DNA of 64,000 nt from Spirometra erinaceieuropaei (GCA_902702965.1 CACRXP010000020.1:798838-862837); one strand, 5' to 3'. Numbered from the stretch's first letter, positions 11,413 to 23,984 are shown. Translations and numbers: made by a program. Notes: generated by a model from the letters alone, not told the origin.

Positions 11413-11455
11413 CTCTCTGATGATGGGTTCGAGTAAGAATTCGAAAGGGCAGCTG
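11413..11455 (+). ncRNA. Hammerhead-like motif, decayed
   Basis: CTGATGA (11417-11423), extra T, stem II GGGTTC/GAATTC around GAGTAA and GAAA are present. The stem III and cleavage segment reads GGGC instead of CGTC, so cleavage is not expected. It is an orphan PLE tail. Confidence 0.45.
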
Positions 11456-11618
11456 ATTAAATTCCAGTTCCATCGATCGCATCTGCATTTTCCGTATTGT
11501 TGCAGTCACCTGGCGTGTGGGTTTTTCCTTCTCGGAGGATCTTCTAGAACACCCCCAGGATTTACAGTGCAGTTCCGAGCCACTTTAGGATGTGTTCGAC
11601 CAACCGACTTTTCAACTA

Positions 11619-12599
11619 CAGTAGGTGGGCTCACTCATGAAATGTCCACCGAAATTCCGAAATGCGTTTCCGTTTCGAACAGATTAATTAGGTAGGATTG
11701 GAAAACTAGTCAGCCTGAAACATAATTCTATAATATTTCAGATACCTCAGGGTGACGGCTTTCGAGTGAACTTCCTTCTGGCTGCATGCAAAAACTACGC
11801 TCTGCAAAAAATGACTACTTATTAGCGTGAATTTTTCTCGTTGATTTTCGATGCCCCTAAATGTCCAATTATATTTAATGGAAAACATGCATAAAAATAT
11901 TCACTCGTCTGCTCATTCGGTAAAAATTACGTCTTCTTCTAATTTTATACTCAAAGATGGAACATAATTCGGTTTTCGGAAAGTTTTCCAATTCCCGAAT
12001 AATTTTGAATCCGCTCTACTTGGATTCAGAGTTTCCAAAGTACAAGTCGTATATCTTCGGCGTACGGTAAACCACATATTCCTCTACGGTACTAAAGGGG
12101 GACCATATAGGGTTCATAAAATTAAGCAGTGGATTTGATCCATCTTGTTAACTTTAGAAGCCACATTGGTAAATGCGGAGACATGACGATTTATGAACGT
12201 TCATTTCACGGTATTTAAAAGTCCCACAATTAAATATTTTTTAAAACCGAATTATGTCCTTCCTTCGAGTATGAAATTAGAAGACGTAATTTTCTACCGA
12301 ATGAGCAAAAGAGTGGATATTTTTATGCATGTTTTCCATTAAATATGATTGGACTTTTAGGGGCATCGCAAATCAATGAAAAAAATGCATGCTACCTAAA
12401 TAGTCATTGTTTGCAGAGTGTAGTTTTTGCATGCAGCCGGAAGGAAGTTTTCTCGAAAGCCAGCATCCTGAGGTAACTGAATTATTATAGAATTATACTG
12501 CAGACTAATTAGTTTCACAACCCTACTTAAGTAATCTTTTCGAAACGAAAACGCATTTCGGAATTTCGGTTGACATTTCATGAGTTAGCCCACCTACTG
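11619..12599 (+). mobile_element. Foldback (palindromic) DNA element, subfamily A copy 1
   Basis: The 981-bp element has inverted arms of about 370-400 bp. The left end CAGTAGGTGGGCT is mirrored by AGCCCACCTACTG at the right end, and similarity continues inward, including a GGCTGCATGCAAAAACTAC block. A unique centre of roughly 200 bp separates the arms. TA dinucleotides at 11617-11618 and 12600-12601 flank it, as expected for a TA target duplication. A TA duplication with a CAGT-type terminus suits the Tc1/mariner superfamily. No transposase is encoded, so it would need one in trans. Related copies are at 27775-28745, 18003-18969 and 31208-31690. Confidence 0.8.
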
Positions 12600-12604
12600 T
12601 ATAT

Positions 12605-13930
12605 TTGTTTAGTCCGATATGTTTACATTAGTAGCGGTGGAAAATGATGAAAAATGTGCGAGATGACATTGAGAGGCGGAAAGGTTTAAGTGGTCTGATT
12701 AGAATAGTCATTGCAAATCTTAAAAATGTCTCTTTGTCGTCACTTTATACCCTTTCAGTCGAGCTGCCGAGTCTTCGTCTGATTTTGTTGACTGTTGAAC
12801 TGGACAAAGCCTCACAATGTTCACCACTAATGTGTAGACGAGGAAAATCCTTTGACAGCTGAACGAGGAGTCACTAAATTTCACGTCATCTCCACAATTC
12901 TGGCCGTACTCCGACATTTTCCAGGTGAATGACTACTGGAACGTCTGGCATGATCAAAATTCAATCAGAATTTTGGGTCCGCCTCACTGATCGTTCACTT
13001 CTGTCCTGACGGTGAAATGCTCTTAACTTCTTTTACCCCTTCTCCCCCTGGCGTACCCTTCCCGAGGGCAGACTGTTTATATGATGCAAATATGTTTATA
13101 TGATCGATAATTCGTGCGTTGCATGCGACCAGGGAAACCGCAGGCACGAAAGCGCGGATGAACTTGCACGTGAATTAGTTTGTAGTGAGGAAGACTTGCA
13201 TACACCTGCCTCACTATCACCTCTTACGCGCACAGTGTTTCAATTACAGGACACTATCAAGGCGAGTAAAGATAGGTGAGACGTACTGGTGGTCAAAATG
13301 GAGTTGGGCAGCTCGGGTTCACCGCCTGTGTGTGAAATTCTGGTGTGATGTGTTAGGAGTCAGATCCTGTGTGTGGCATGCGCAGTCTGACACCTTAGCT
13401 CTATCAGCCCCTGCGCCCAATCTCAGCATCAGTTAGTTTACCGACTTGGACAATCAGCTGATATACACTAGGGGGAAGAGGAGGCGGGATCGATTCTCAG
13501 TGCATATTCGCCAATATAAACAGTCTGACGCGCTTAAATCTATCACGGCACATTAAAAGCCTAGGCTAGGATGTTTGCCAACTGACGGGGTAACTGAGAC
13601 CCCGCAGCCTGTCCAGCGTACGTTTGCACCCGGAGAGGCTGACTGAGAGTCAACATTTAACCGATCCCTTTTAATATGACCTCCATGACAGTCGCACGCA
13701 AATGAACTCTCAGCTGGTCCCCCCCTTCTCGTTGTGCGAAGCCTCGGCCCACTATGCGCGAACCGGGCGTGTGTCGCACGCGTAGAGGAGCTCCTTAGCC
13801 CTGTCAGCCACCTGCGTCCGATTCCCCTCCCCCCCCCCCGGTCTCGTTGATTCTGTTCTGACAATAAGCTCATATGGGTGAGGTATCACAGAAAGTGCGG
13901 TAGATGCAGCAAACAGCTACTCTGCCTCCA
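12605..13930. other. Mostly unassigned; partial Q-like block at the end
   Basis: Nothing is identifiable at 12605-13750. At about 13760-13930, blocks such as 'gtcagccacctgcg' and 'agtgcggtagatgc' match the Q repeat family on the plus strand. A C10 run lies near 13834. Confidence 0.4.
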
Positions 13931-13934
13931 TGAA

Positions 13935-15120
13935 TTTGTGTCAGTTCGCGTCTCCTTGCCCTTCGCCTTTGTCGCGCTCCCTTTCTGTCCGCCTCACACT
14001 CCTTGTCGATACGCCGCTGGGACACGCTAGGCTTGTCATTAGCCTCGCGAGTGCCCCAGGCCAATCAACGCTGTATCCCCCTTCTGATTGGCTGGCGGAC
14101 GCGGAGACAACGAAAGGCGCACACACGTGCTGGGCCTCAGCACCTCGAAAGCGGACACAGGCAACAACTTGCCTGGAGAGCGCCCTCGCGGCGACTGCCC
14201 ACAGACCCTTTGTGTACGCACTTCCAAAACAGTAAAGGTTGTCCATTTCACTCCGTCTTCCCGGACTTGTGATTGGGAATCTTTGTCTTGTCGATCACAC
14301 CACTTTCGACAAATTCATTAATCTAAAGAACTAAGAAAGCTGCGGCCTAGCTGAAAGCCTATGCGATCATCGTCGAAAAAACACTGAGATCTGGTGTGAC
14401 CCACATAAACAGCAACGGTACAGTCTTTTGTAGATAAACAAACGAAGTGTCTTCCTACAATAAACTCCTTCAGTTCGAGGCCTTCCTGCACACTGGCTGG
14501 TCAATTGCTACTCCCAAAGGGTGAAACCGCTGACTTCCAGTTCGCAAACGATGGCCCACTAAACCGGTCACCTTTTGAACTGGCTCAGGAATATTACGCC
14601 TGGGTCAGGTGAGGTTATGGTACCACTTGACGCCATTCCTCTCTTCACGCCTTTACCTCAGTGTTCGTAGTCGAAAAAAACTGTCTAAAGGGGGAGCTGA
14701 CGCGAGAGTTCCCCGGTGGTCGACAACGCAAAGCTTCAATGTTGCGGACATGCGGCTCAGCAGGCAGCTACCGGAAGCTGTTTCTTCAGGCGTGTTGTTT
14801 GTCCTCGTGTCCGCCGTTGAGGTTCTTACCTTCCAGCACGCGTGTGTGCCTCTGCTCTGCTCTGCCTGAGCCGTGTCCGAGTGTGGCCAATCAGCGAAGC
14901 AGCAGCGTTGATTGGCTTCGAGCTCTCGCGAGGCAAGTGATAAACCTCGCACGGTCCCGCAGCAAACCGACGGGGAGTGTTTGTGTTCGCCTGGTTGAGG
15001 AGCTCCCTCCCGCGTTCAGTTAGATGAGGTGCGACGGTGTCTAGCTTCGGTGAAGCGCTTTCGTGACGAGCAGGTGATGGCCAACTCCGTCTACCTCGTG
15101 AGCAGGTCTGGTCTCTTGAC
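13935..15120. repeat. Inverted repeat with CCAATCA/TGATTGG-marked arms
   Basis: The left arm (about 13935-14270) and right arm (about 14690-15120) share blocks in opposite orientation: CTCGCGAG, GGCCAATCAACGCTG, CTGATTGGC and a GCACACACGTGCTGG-like segment. The arms are GC-richer than the surroundings. No long open frame has a recognisable motif. A weaker relative may lie at 23360-23560. The family is unclassified. Confidence 0.5.
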
Positions 15121-15129
15121 AAACATATG

Positions 15130-15640
15130 ACGCCGCAGTTTCCGTTAACGAGGTCCTGGGGACATTCATGCTGTTTTCCTGCAAGTGAGAAGTGGGCAGT
15201 TGGTTGCTATGCCGACATTCGACAGAGGGAGTCTGTTATCATTGGAGTTGCCTACGACATGACGACTCCTTTCCAGGTGGCATGTGTCCTATCCCTGTTC
15301 GAGTGTACGGTTTCGGCACAAAGGCAAGGGAGGCATGCAGATCTTGGTAGAACTGTCTACCGACGTAGGCGCTAATAGTACTGGCGAATCTATCCTGGCA
15401 GATTGAGAGTTCCATTGGGATAAGGTGGTCGTTGGTCCCATGGGGGAGTTAGGACAGTCTTCTGGCCAGTTCGAATGCGACTCCAGAACCACGACAGTCT
15501 CCGGAGGTACTGGCGGTCACGGCTGTATTCCATGGACAAATTGCCACTTAAGAATTCAACCACTAAAAGATGAAAATGGTGATGTCTGCCGAAGACAAAA
15601 TTTGGCTTGATCGCAGTTGGTAGCCAGGACTGGGGAAGCG
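15130..15640. other. Unassigned stretch
   Basis: No feature recognised. Confidence 0.35.
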
Positions 15641-15644
15641 GACG

Positions 15645-15900
15645 GCGACCTTAACCCTAACCTCAACCTTAAACGTTAACTGTTAACCCTACCGGCAACC
15701 CTAACCCTAGCCGAAATCGTTAACGTAACCGTAGCCCCTAGACATAGCCGTAACTGGAAAACCTAACCGTAATAATGAAACCTAATTGTACGCTCAAACC
15801 CTAACCGTAACCGGAAAACATAAGTCTAAAGGCATAACCATAACCCGAAGATCGGAAACCATTAACCGGTACCCCAATCCTAACCTCAAACGTAAAACGG
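15645..15900 (-). repeat. Degenerate CCCTAA-like (telomere-like) tract
   Basis: There are many imperfect AACCCTAA/AACCGTAA units, such as CAACCCTAACCCTAGCC near 15700. They are too irregular for a functional telomere. The reverse-strand equivalent occurs at 49190-49610. Confidence 0.7.
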
Positions 15901-15904
15901 AGGC

Positions 15905-18000
15905 CAAATGGGTCAGATTTGATTATGGAACCCCAAAAAATACCCCCAGTAAACAAACCCCCCAGCCACCTGTAATACGGGGCCTGGCTACCAACTACGA
16001 TCTAGCCCAAGATTTATTGAGTTCTGTCCTGACCTCCATCAAAGGATTTTAATTCGAAGACAGGGGCATCAGTAGAATCATAGGGTATTCAGTACCATAA
16101 CTGTTTGAAGGTAGTACTTCCTGATTATTCAGTTGTACTTTCTTAGCGACCGCCTAGGGCTCGAGATCAGGAGCCCCAAAGCCTAACGGAAACTCTGTCC
16201 TCCGTTCGGCCACCAGGCTAACTGCTAGGACGTCACTCCCCTGTGACGCTGGGGTGCCTACCTCGCCTTCGTGTTGGTTATACAGGTCAGAACAGACCAC
16301 AGGTCACATCAATGGGAATGGCCAGCTGCCTGTGTCGCTAGAGCGTTCCTACCCCAATTATGCCGTCCAAGTCGCCGTCTCCTCCCAGCGGTGGTGGTTT
16401 CCCACACGACGCGTTTGTCTGACCTCAAAGAGGACACGACACATGCTGCCGTCTGTTCGTCGGGTCGACCACAAAGCTGGCGCGATGTCTGGCTCTCCCC
16501 CTACCCAATCATTAGAGCCACGTTCCACGCGTGTTCTGCTCTTATTTCAAGCTTTTTCCGTTTTAGCCGCGCGTGCGCAGTTCGCGGGTGGCCGTAGGAG
16601 AGTTCGCTGTGGCCAGCAGATAGCATCACTGCCGAGGGGGTGGGGTGGGGGGGGGAGGGGGAGGGAGATTTGGATTTCAGATTCAAGAGCACCGGAGACT
16701 AGAATACAGGCATTGCTTGGCCAGGCATGGGTGCTTGTCTTGAATGTTTACCGAAGCTGACTTAGTTCGGACGCCCTTTACTGTCCGACGCGACAGCGAC
16801 AGCGAACCGGGGGGGAGGGTCAGTGGCTGTCCAGCCGCTGCCACACACGGCCTGTTTCCCACCAGGCCACAATATGGGCAAGTCGGACATTATTGAAACT
16901 GCCATAAAGGTCAATTCGAGAGCGAGCCACTGTGGTCTGCCCCTCAGTTCTCCAGTAATTCCAAAATACCCACAGTGAGAACCCAGTTCTCCCGTCAGCC
17001 TTCCAAGCCGCAACCCCTAGCACGTCGTAAGGGGGTTAAAGAGCGTCAGAATTATTATAGTGAGGAATGCTCTGCGCTGCCGTGAGAATGGGCTCCCCAA
17101 TGGCGACGCCACTCTCTCTTCCCGCTCTCATGCACCGGTCGTCTGTACGAGTCTGCCATCCGGCCGGTTTGGCGCAGTGACCAATGCAGCGTGAGAGCCC
17201 GCATCCAAAGCGTGCCACGCACGCATGTAAGGCAGTAGTGATCGGCTCTCGCGGACCCACCACAGCCTGATAAACGCTCACAGTGAGCCAATGTGGTCTC
17301 TGTTATGGTCAAGTCCATCTGCAGCGCAGTCCGTTGTATGGGCCCAGTCTAGAGCCAAACATGTGCAACCTAATCGGATGTTCAACTCGACGCAATTGCG
17401 CAGATTCTAGCCTGGAGCACCAAGAAACGACGACTCATCGTATGTCGCCCAGCTGTCAGAGCAGATAGGCGAGCGCCACTCTGATGGATGCTCCGGATAC
17501 TCCTGGCTGAGGCTGCCAGAGTGTGGGCGGGTGGCTCATGCGTAACCGTCAAGACTGAGGACGGCGGTCGAATCGCGAAATAATAAAGCGAGAGTTAGAG
17601 AGAGATAGAGACAGGCAGACCAGGACCACGCAATTCGCCGCCAATCCAGAACGCCTTACGAGTCACTACCGTAATGCATAAAATAATTTGAGGAGCTGGA
17701 ACTTTTAGAGGGATCCGCATTCATGCATATTAATGGACAAGCGGATTCATATGTCAGATGACAGGCCAGCATTAGCAGGTTGATAGCCAAAGTCCATAAA
17801 TGCGCAGTTAGTGCCGTGGTCGAATGGCGAAATTTAGTACTCTTAGGTCAAGGGCGAGAGCCAATCAGCTGTACTTTAGCGTGGTAGTACCCTAACAGGG
17901 GGCAGTATCAAAAAATCGAGCACTCCGAAAACACGATTATATTGAAAAAGGACAAATTTTAGTCGGTTTTTAACCTGTGTTTTTGCACCCGTCTACATGC
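15905..18000. other. Unassigned stretch
   Basis: It contains a G-rich run near 16637-16665. An open frame of 168 codons at 16254-16760 and several overlapping frames show no family motif. No repeats are recognised. Confidence 0.4.
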
Positions 18001-18002
18001 AG

Positions 18003-18969
18003 CCAGTGACCGACCTCATGAAATGCTAACTAATTTTTGGCAATTAGGAAGGATTAATTAAGTGGCGTCGTTATATCGGTAACCGTGCAGCATAGTCCCA
18101 AGATATTTCAACCAAGCCAGGATGCCAGCATTTGTGTGTACTTCTTTTTGGCCTCCTGCAAGAACTGCACTCGGTAAAAATTGACTACTAAAGTAGCAGT
18201 TACTTTTTTTCTTTTGATTCTCAATACCCTTATAAAGTTGAATATATTTTTGTAGAAAGCGTGTATAAAAATATTCGTTCTTTTATTTTGTAGGAAATCA
18301 TGTCTTCCTCAGATTTTGTACTAAAATAAAGGGTGTCTTCTCGTTTTAGAATGTCTCAAATTATGAGATCTTTTAGGCCATTCAATACCCATCCAAACAG
18401 CATCAGAATTTTTTTGCAGTACTGTTCATGAAGTATACAACGTAGTCCACCTTCGTTGCAAAGTCTTATGAGTCCCATATAATATCTACTTAGTGACATA
18501 GGAGAATTAATGTTCTTCTTTACACGGAAAGTATACAATTAGCAGACTGATGACCCTAAATGCAAGCGCAAAGGCAAATCGAGCTCAAAATTATTCTGGA
18601 GTTGAAAAGCCTTTTAAAACCAAAAGATATCCTTTCTTCGAGTATATGACTTGGAGACGAGCTGATTTGCTACCAAAGGAGTACAAGAGAGAATATTTTT
18701 ATGCATTTTTCTGCAAAATATAGCTTAATTTATAAAAACCCAGAAGACAAATAGAAGAAGTGCCTGCTGCCCAAGTAGTTACTTTTTGCGGAGTGCCGTC
18801 ATCACAGGCGGCCAAAAAAAGAACATTTAAAAGTCAACACCCAGGCGCATCTGACATCCTAAGACCTACTGCCGCAAAATAATCAGTACAAAATCTCACT
18901 TAGGTGATTCTTCCTAATCAAACGTGCATTTTAGAATATCGGTCAACATTTCACACGATCAGTCACTGG
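18003..18969 (-). mobile_element. Foldback DNA element, subfamily B copy 1
   Basis: The ends are CCAGTGACCGACCTCATG (left) and, inverted, CCAGTGACTGATCGTGTG (right). The arms of roughly 350 bp share blocks such as AAATATTCGTTC/AAATATTCTCTC and CATAAAAATATT. The organisation matches subfamily A but the sequence has diverged strongly. The centre aligns in reverse with that of the half copy at 31208-31690. TA lies a few bases outside each end, but the exact ends are uncertain. No transposase is seen. Confidence 0.7.
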
Positions 18970-18974
18970 CCGTA

Positions 18975-20990
18975 GTTGCGGGCTCCAGAAACCGGAAAAA
19001 AACTTTCCAATTGGTCAGTTGTTTTTCCCTCACAATCATGCATTTAGCGTTCAGGCTGAGTCCAGGGGACTCCGGAAACCTTTATTTCCAGTTATGGTAG
19101 CCCCAGGTGAAACTCTCTCGGAACTCAAGGCTTCTATAATAGAGCATTCTTGTCGGATTACAATAGTCGCCCGGCTGACGAGACTTAAAATGACGGTAGT
19201 TCTACCGTTTCTTCTGTGTCCGCATAATTTTCCGTAAACAGTAATATGAGAGAGAAATGTGGCTATTTTTATTCCTATGTTCTCCGAGTCCAGTTCATTT
19301 TTCGCATGTAAAAAGATTTGAGATCTTTTAGACTGGAAACGTCGCATATCTGATGATGATTATAAGACAGTATTTTGTCACATCCAGCTGTGTCCGTGCA
19401 GTTTATTGCAATAAGATCGAAGCACAAACTGGGAATGGGACGACTATATACTTATCAAAAGCGCACTCGCTTTCGGAGAACGCGCCCAGAACTGCGTTTG
19501 GTGTCGCCTTCACCTGCAGGAAAGGACTGCGTTCTAATCCTCTCCCTCCTTTTCGCCCGTCTTTTCCATGACTAAGCAATGGCCTTACTAAGGCGTTTAG
19601 AGTACCACTTCCGTTGTCATTAAAACTAACGGTACCGCGAAGACATCCTCCATAATGGGCAGTCAGAAGACCCTTCTGTCATCAATGCCCCGCTCCTATC
19701 TCGTCAACTTATCTGACGGTCCGGTTTGTACATATGTTGATGTGGGGGTAGTTATTGTTTGCTGAATCTCATCCTCATTATTTGTAGGGTTTTTAATATC
19801 TACTTTGTTGTCACTAAACAGTAATTTTGAGTAGGAATTCCTCTAACGCCCCCCCCTCCCCTCCTGCGGAAAAATCGACCCTTTTGGTAAGACCTTATAG
19901 GACGAAGCCTTTTGGGCAGGCAGTTTTCCGACAACAGACTTCGGCTACCTTCAAAAATAAAAAACCAGCCCCCCCCCTCCCCGCCCCCAGGCAACTTTTC
20001 AGTGTACCATGGACCAATCACAGAGCTTCTGTCAAGAAAACATAGTTCTTTGGACACCGCCAGAAAAGCAACTCAGGTTGCCATCCTAGTAAGCACGGAA
20101 ACAAAGCCATTGCTAGCACCCTTGATGCAGAATCCCCTCTTTTCCTACTCAACGGCGTGGTGCCACGCTTCATGCTCCTAGGCCCGTTTTAATGGGAATA
20201 CATAGGCAAGACGATTTATATTTGTTGATTAGTCGATCTCTAATTACAGCGGAGGCGCTGACATAAAAGGAGAGGCAGCAATGGACCGTCAGGTCGGAAA
20301 GGACTACTTTCTTGCAGCGAGTTAATAGGAGTTCATAGTGATGCGTTGGGGAAGGGAGCCCTTTGTAAGGACTGGCACCAACGTGTGAACAGTTCGCTGA
20401 CGCGGTCAACAAGTGGGAGCAGGACTATAAGTAACTGAAACCCAGGAATGTGTTTTCAAATAAAATATACCACCTAGTGCGTTTTGAGAGACTTCGTAAC
20501 AAGGAATCTCATCTGAAGTGAAATTTTGCACATTTAAATTTTTGTTTTCAGATGCAAATATTCGCAGCTTCATGTGTCAGTTATGCTCAAAAAAGCGCAT
20601 GAGGATGGGGTATATTTTATTCATTTGTTTTTAGTGTATGTCTGAATTTAACTTCACTTCCTATGAATGGCTAAAGTAGTTTGTTTCTGATACACGTCTT
20701 GCAGGAAATAATATCTTTCAGTTAGTCGATGTTTTGGAGTGCAAGATGTCCGTGTATTAAAAAGCTTGCCAATTAATGTGAGTCTTGGAAATCTCTTTGC
20801 GATCTTCATCGTTCCGAAGGTCTCCTAGCTACATTTATTCACGGGCTTAGAAAGAGACTTCTTGGAAATCGTGAAATATCAAAGTGGACCAGGTCGCATT
20901 CTTCGTCAGTTGCATTAAAAGCGGCGGAAGTTAAAGTACACAGTTATTCGAATACGTGTTTCGAAAACGTTTTTCATAGTTCCGGTTTGT
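18975..20990. other. Unassigned stretch
   Basis: C-rich runs lie near 19848 and 19970. No gene or repeat is identified. Confidence 0.4.
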
Positions 20991-20997
20991 AGTTTAC

Positions 20998-21186
20998 ACC
21001 TATGAAACGGCTCATGAGTTTGACTTCGCAGCCACCAAAATAGTCTCCCACGCCGGAAACAAAACAGGCCGCGAATTGATTGAAGCCTGGGTCTCGGATG
21101 AGGACTCGTTCAATCGATTTATCGGTCTGGCGCCGGCGTGCAGAGCCCTACGCAGTCAACTCCAGTTTCGCGCCGTCGGTAGATGA
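20998..21186 (+). pseudogene. PLE C-terminal fragment
   Basis: An open frame of about 62 codons matches the PLE C-terminus seen at 42290-42440 (shared HEFDFAATKIV, AGNKTGRELIEAW and FNRFIGLAPACRAL). It ends at TGA 21184-21186. The GIY-YIG core itself is missing, so the copy is 5'-truncated. It supplies the empty site for the solo LTR at 42438-42947: the sequence around 21148 contains a single uninterrupted CAGT. Confidence 0.75.
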
Positions 21187-21231
21187 TTGGCTTACACGCC
21201 CTATAACTGTCGCTTGTTCTGCCGCTGTTAC

Positions 21232-21275
21232 TATCTCTGACGATGGACTCCCTCATGAGTTCGAAAGCTCAGAAC
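21232..21275 (+). ncRNA. Hammerhead-like ribozyme motif (AGCU type), core intact
   Basis: The core CTGACGA is at 21237-21243 with extra T at 21244. Stem II is GGACTC/GAGTTC (6 bp, one G-U) around CCTCAT, then GAAA and GCTC (21263-21270). Stem I is short: TCT/AGA. It sits 46 bp after the PLE stop codon. Confidence 0.6.
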
Positions 21276-21306
21276 AAGTAACAAGATGTTACGGCTCTCG
21301 ATCCCT

Positions 21307-21358
21307 CTTCTTCTTCTTCTTCTTCTTCTTCTTCTTCTTCTTCTTCTTCTTCTTCTTC
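21307..21358 (+). repeat. (CTT)n microsatellite, about 17 units
   Basis: A pure CTT run lies inside a PLE tail. The sister tail at 43100-43140 has CTCTTTTTCTTCG at this point, so the array has expanded from a pyrimidine-rich seed. Confidence 0.95.
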
Positions 21359-21409
21359 ACTTATGCATACACCTGGAACTCGAGCTTTCCCCTTAATTCG
21401 TGAATTAAA

Positions 21410-22780
21410 CTCCCGTCAATTTCGAAGGTGTACGGGACAATCTCAATTCCAAGTCCGATATTTCACTGCCAAAGTAAGGTTAAAGGAATTACAAAAATAT
21501 TTCAAAACAGTCACTGATGTCATGTCATGCGTGTTGGTTTCAAGTTCACTTTCGGTCTGTAATGCGTCACGACCCGAGTCAGCCAGGGCGCCTTGTAGGC
21601 TAAGAACTCTCTGGCCATACCCTAAAAGGTAAAACTAGCGCCAAAAGCATGCGTAATTTTCGTTCGAAAATCTCCTAAGATGTCTTTTGAACGTGTCTTA
21701 GGCTGATTTCAGCTAGGGGCTCCAGGAATTTGTGAGGCTGCAAACGCATTGGTAATTCAGTACATTTGTCGCAGTAAATTGCCGAGTCTTCTTCGATAAG
21801 CCTCTACGGGTTCTAATGAATGGCAGAGGTGGTCTTTACGCAAATTTTCATTTCAACTGACCGCGATAAAGTCCAGCGACTTTTGAAAATCCTGTTTCGA
21901 CTTGCAAAAGCGCCCAAAAATACCACTCTTATTCCGTAAAGAACGATAGATAAATATGAAAGTCTAGCTTGAAAAATTAGCCGTAAAATGTACATTCGAG
22001 CTGCTAGTCTCAACTACAAAAACGAGGCTCTGAGTTCCGGGTTAATGTGTATGAATCAAATTTCGACTTGAAATTGGAGTGACTTATAAAACAAATACGA
22101 ACGGGCGAATTGCACATGAAACGGACAAGGAAAGATCACACAAGCAGGAAATAACTAACGCAGGACGAACCGGAATCACCGATTGAGGGATTTAACACCG
22201 ATTTTTCTGCCTAGTTTGCTGGCTGGGTTGCCTCCTGCAGAACTCTGTCGACGGAGTCGTCTCCACGAAATCATGAGATCTATGACTTGGTTCCCGCTGA
22301 GAACGCATTTTTTCAGACTGCGTAAGTTTAGCAACCTCCAAAGTCTGTGTCCGTTAACAGTTTACCGGTTATTTGAATTGACAGACTGTCTCAGTTGCCT
22401 TAGGTATTTTCAAACGTTCGCTCTAATGATTGACTGGAAATAGAATGTGAATTGTGAGACGAAAAGGCAGGACTCAGGTGACACAAACCTGAATTGCGTT
22501 TGCTTTGGTCTTGGATACTCACACTAGCAGCTTTCAATGTCTGAAAGTGCTCACGAACCTACCTCCTAGTCGAGCTCAGTCTATGGATCCGTGGAACCTT
22601 GCAGATGGCTGTAGAAGACTACACATTCCTGGCTTCCTACTAAAATAAACACAGAGGCAAACTTGGAAACCCATCGATGAATCGGACGTCTCGTCGCGGC
22701 ATCATGTAGCGACTCGGGATCGGTGAAAAAATACTTGGGTCTTTAGATGTTACCTGTACTCCGTGCGTGTGTTTCCGGTT
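21410..22780. other. Unassigned stretch
   Basis: No feature recognised. Confidence 0.4.
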
Positions 22781-22784
22781 TGTT

Positions 22785-23000
22785 TGCCTCTGCTATGCCG
22801 CGATTCAGCAAACCATGGCCCTCGCAGCCTGGTACACGCAGGGGAGAGTGCGGTAGACGCTGTGCAAGTGTTCTCTCACTATAAATTAATTCACACGCAA
22901 GTCACCATGCCTGCTTACCTTACTGTGGAGTACACAGTGGATATCGTCGGTTGCGACGGTCGAACTGTCGGTAAAGTGGTCTCCAGCTTACCCAATGCGA
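22785..23000 (+). repeat. Repeat family Q, plus copy with internal deletion
   Basis: It shares 'gattcagcaaacca' and 'gagagtgcggtagacgctg', followed by 'aattaattcacacgcaagt', with the copy at 23985-24440. It lacks the middle roughly 250 bp of that copy. Confidence 0.5.
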
Positions 23001-23009
23001 GGTCGCTAC

Positions 23010-23980
23010 AGCCGTCGTTGCTGTCTACACAGATAATTAAATCTGACCTTTGGATATGCCAGTGCATTGGCCTGAATCAGGTAAACAGACAACAAAATGG
23101 TAAATTTTAGGCCAGCGCAGGTTGACTTGGGTCACACCTGGCGGTCGGTAGGACTCTGTTCATGTTCAGCAAAAAAGAAAGAATTCAGCCAAGAATCCTG
23201 TAGGCGAAGTCAAACAAGCCACAAGAGATAAAATACGCATGCACTAAGTTGGCGGTTCAAGCCGGTGATGGGATTGGGCGCGGTGTCCGCGATGCGGCTT
23301 GAATGCGTAAGTCCAGGCGGCAGAGCGTCTTAAACCACGGCAGGTCTGACTTAACCTCGAATCTGATTGGCCAGTTGGAAAGCCGAGAGTGCGGACGCCA
23401 GACAGTCCTTGTGCGCGCGGGAAGATACTCGCAAGAGGCCCGGCGCTGCGACAGACGCTCGCAGAAGGACCACTACACTGCTACACTCAGCTACACGACA
23501 GTTGTCACGAGGACCCCGCCCGGGCTGATTAACGCGTTCTGCGAGCCAATCCGGTCCCTCTTTGTTCCATCGCGTTTGCAGCACAGCACGTTGTGTGTGG
23601 GGGCAGCTAAAACCATAGAGATGAGTTGCCTTTCCTAGATTTAGATCTGCATGTTATGATGCATCTGAAGCATTCCTGTAGGTAGGTTCAAGGTCTTTGC
23701 GTGCAGTTTCTGACAACGCGATCGAGGGGACATTCATGTTGTTTTCCCGTGAGCTAAAATTTCAAAGAAGCTCCCGGTTGGCCAGTAATTGAGGCGGAGA
23801 GAGTCCCTCTCCGGCCAAACTTTACCTTAAACGTACCTGGAAGGTGCAGAGTACAAGAGACTTAGGGGTTGGACATGGGAACAGGAACCCTCTCTACCGT
23901 ATGTATGTACGTATTTTAAATGGCTGCAGCCAAAGTCCTTGATGACCCTGTATATGTACAGTGGTCAAAGGTCTGAAAGC
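23010..23980. other. Unassigned stretch
   Basis: A segment at about 23360-23560 resembles the arms of the inverted repeat at 13935-15120 (CTGATTGGCC, GTGCGGACG). Otherwise nothing is identified. Confidence 0.35.
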
Positions 23981-23984
23981 GTGT

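Noticed and set aside
16254..16760. Open frame of 168 codons, the longest without a match
   Set aside because: Ser/Arg/Gly composition from GC-rich and G-run sequence, several overlapping frames of similar length, and no motif or splice context. Not supported as a gene.
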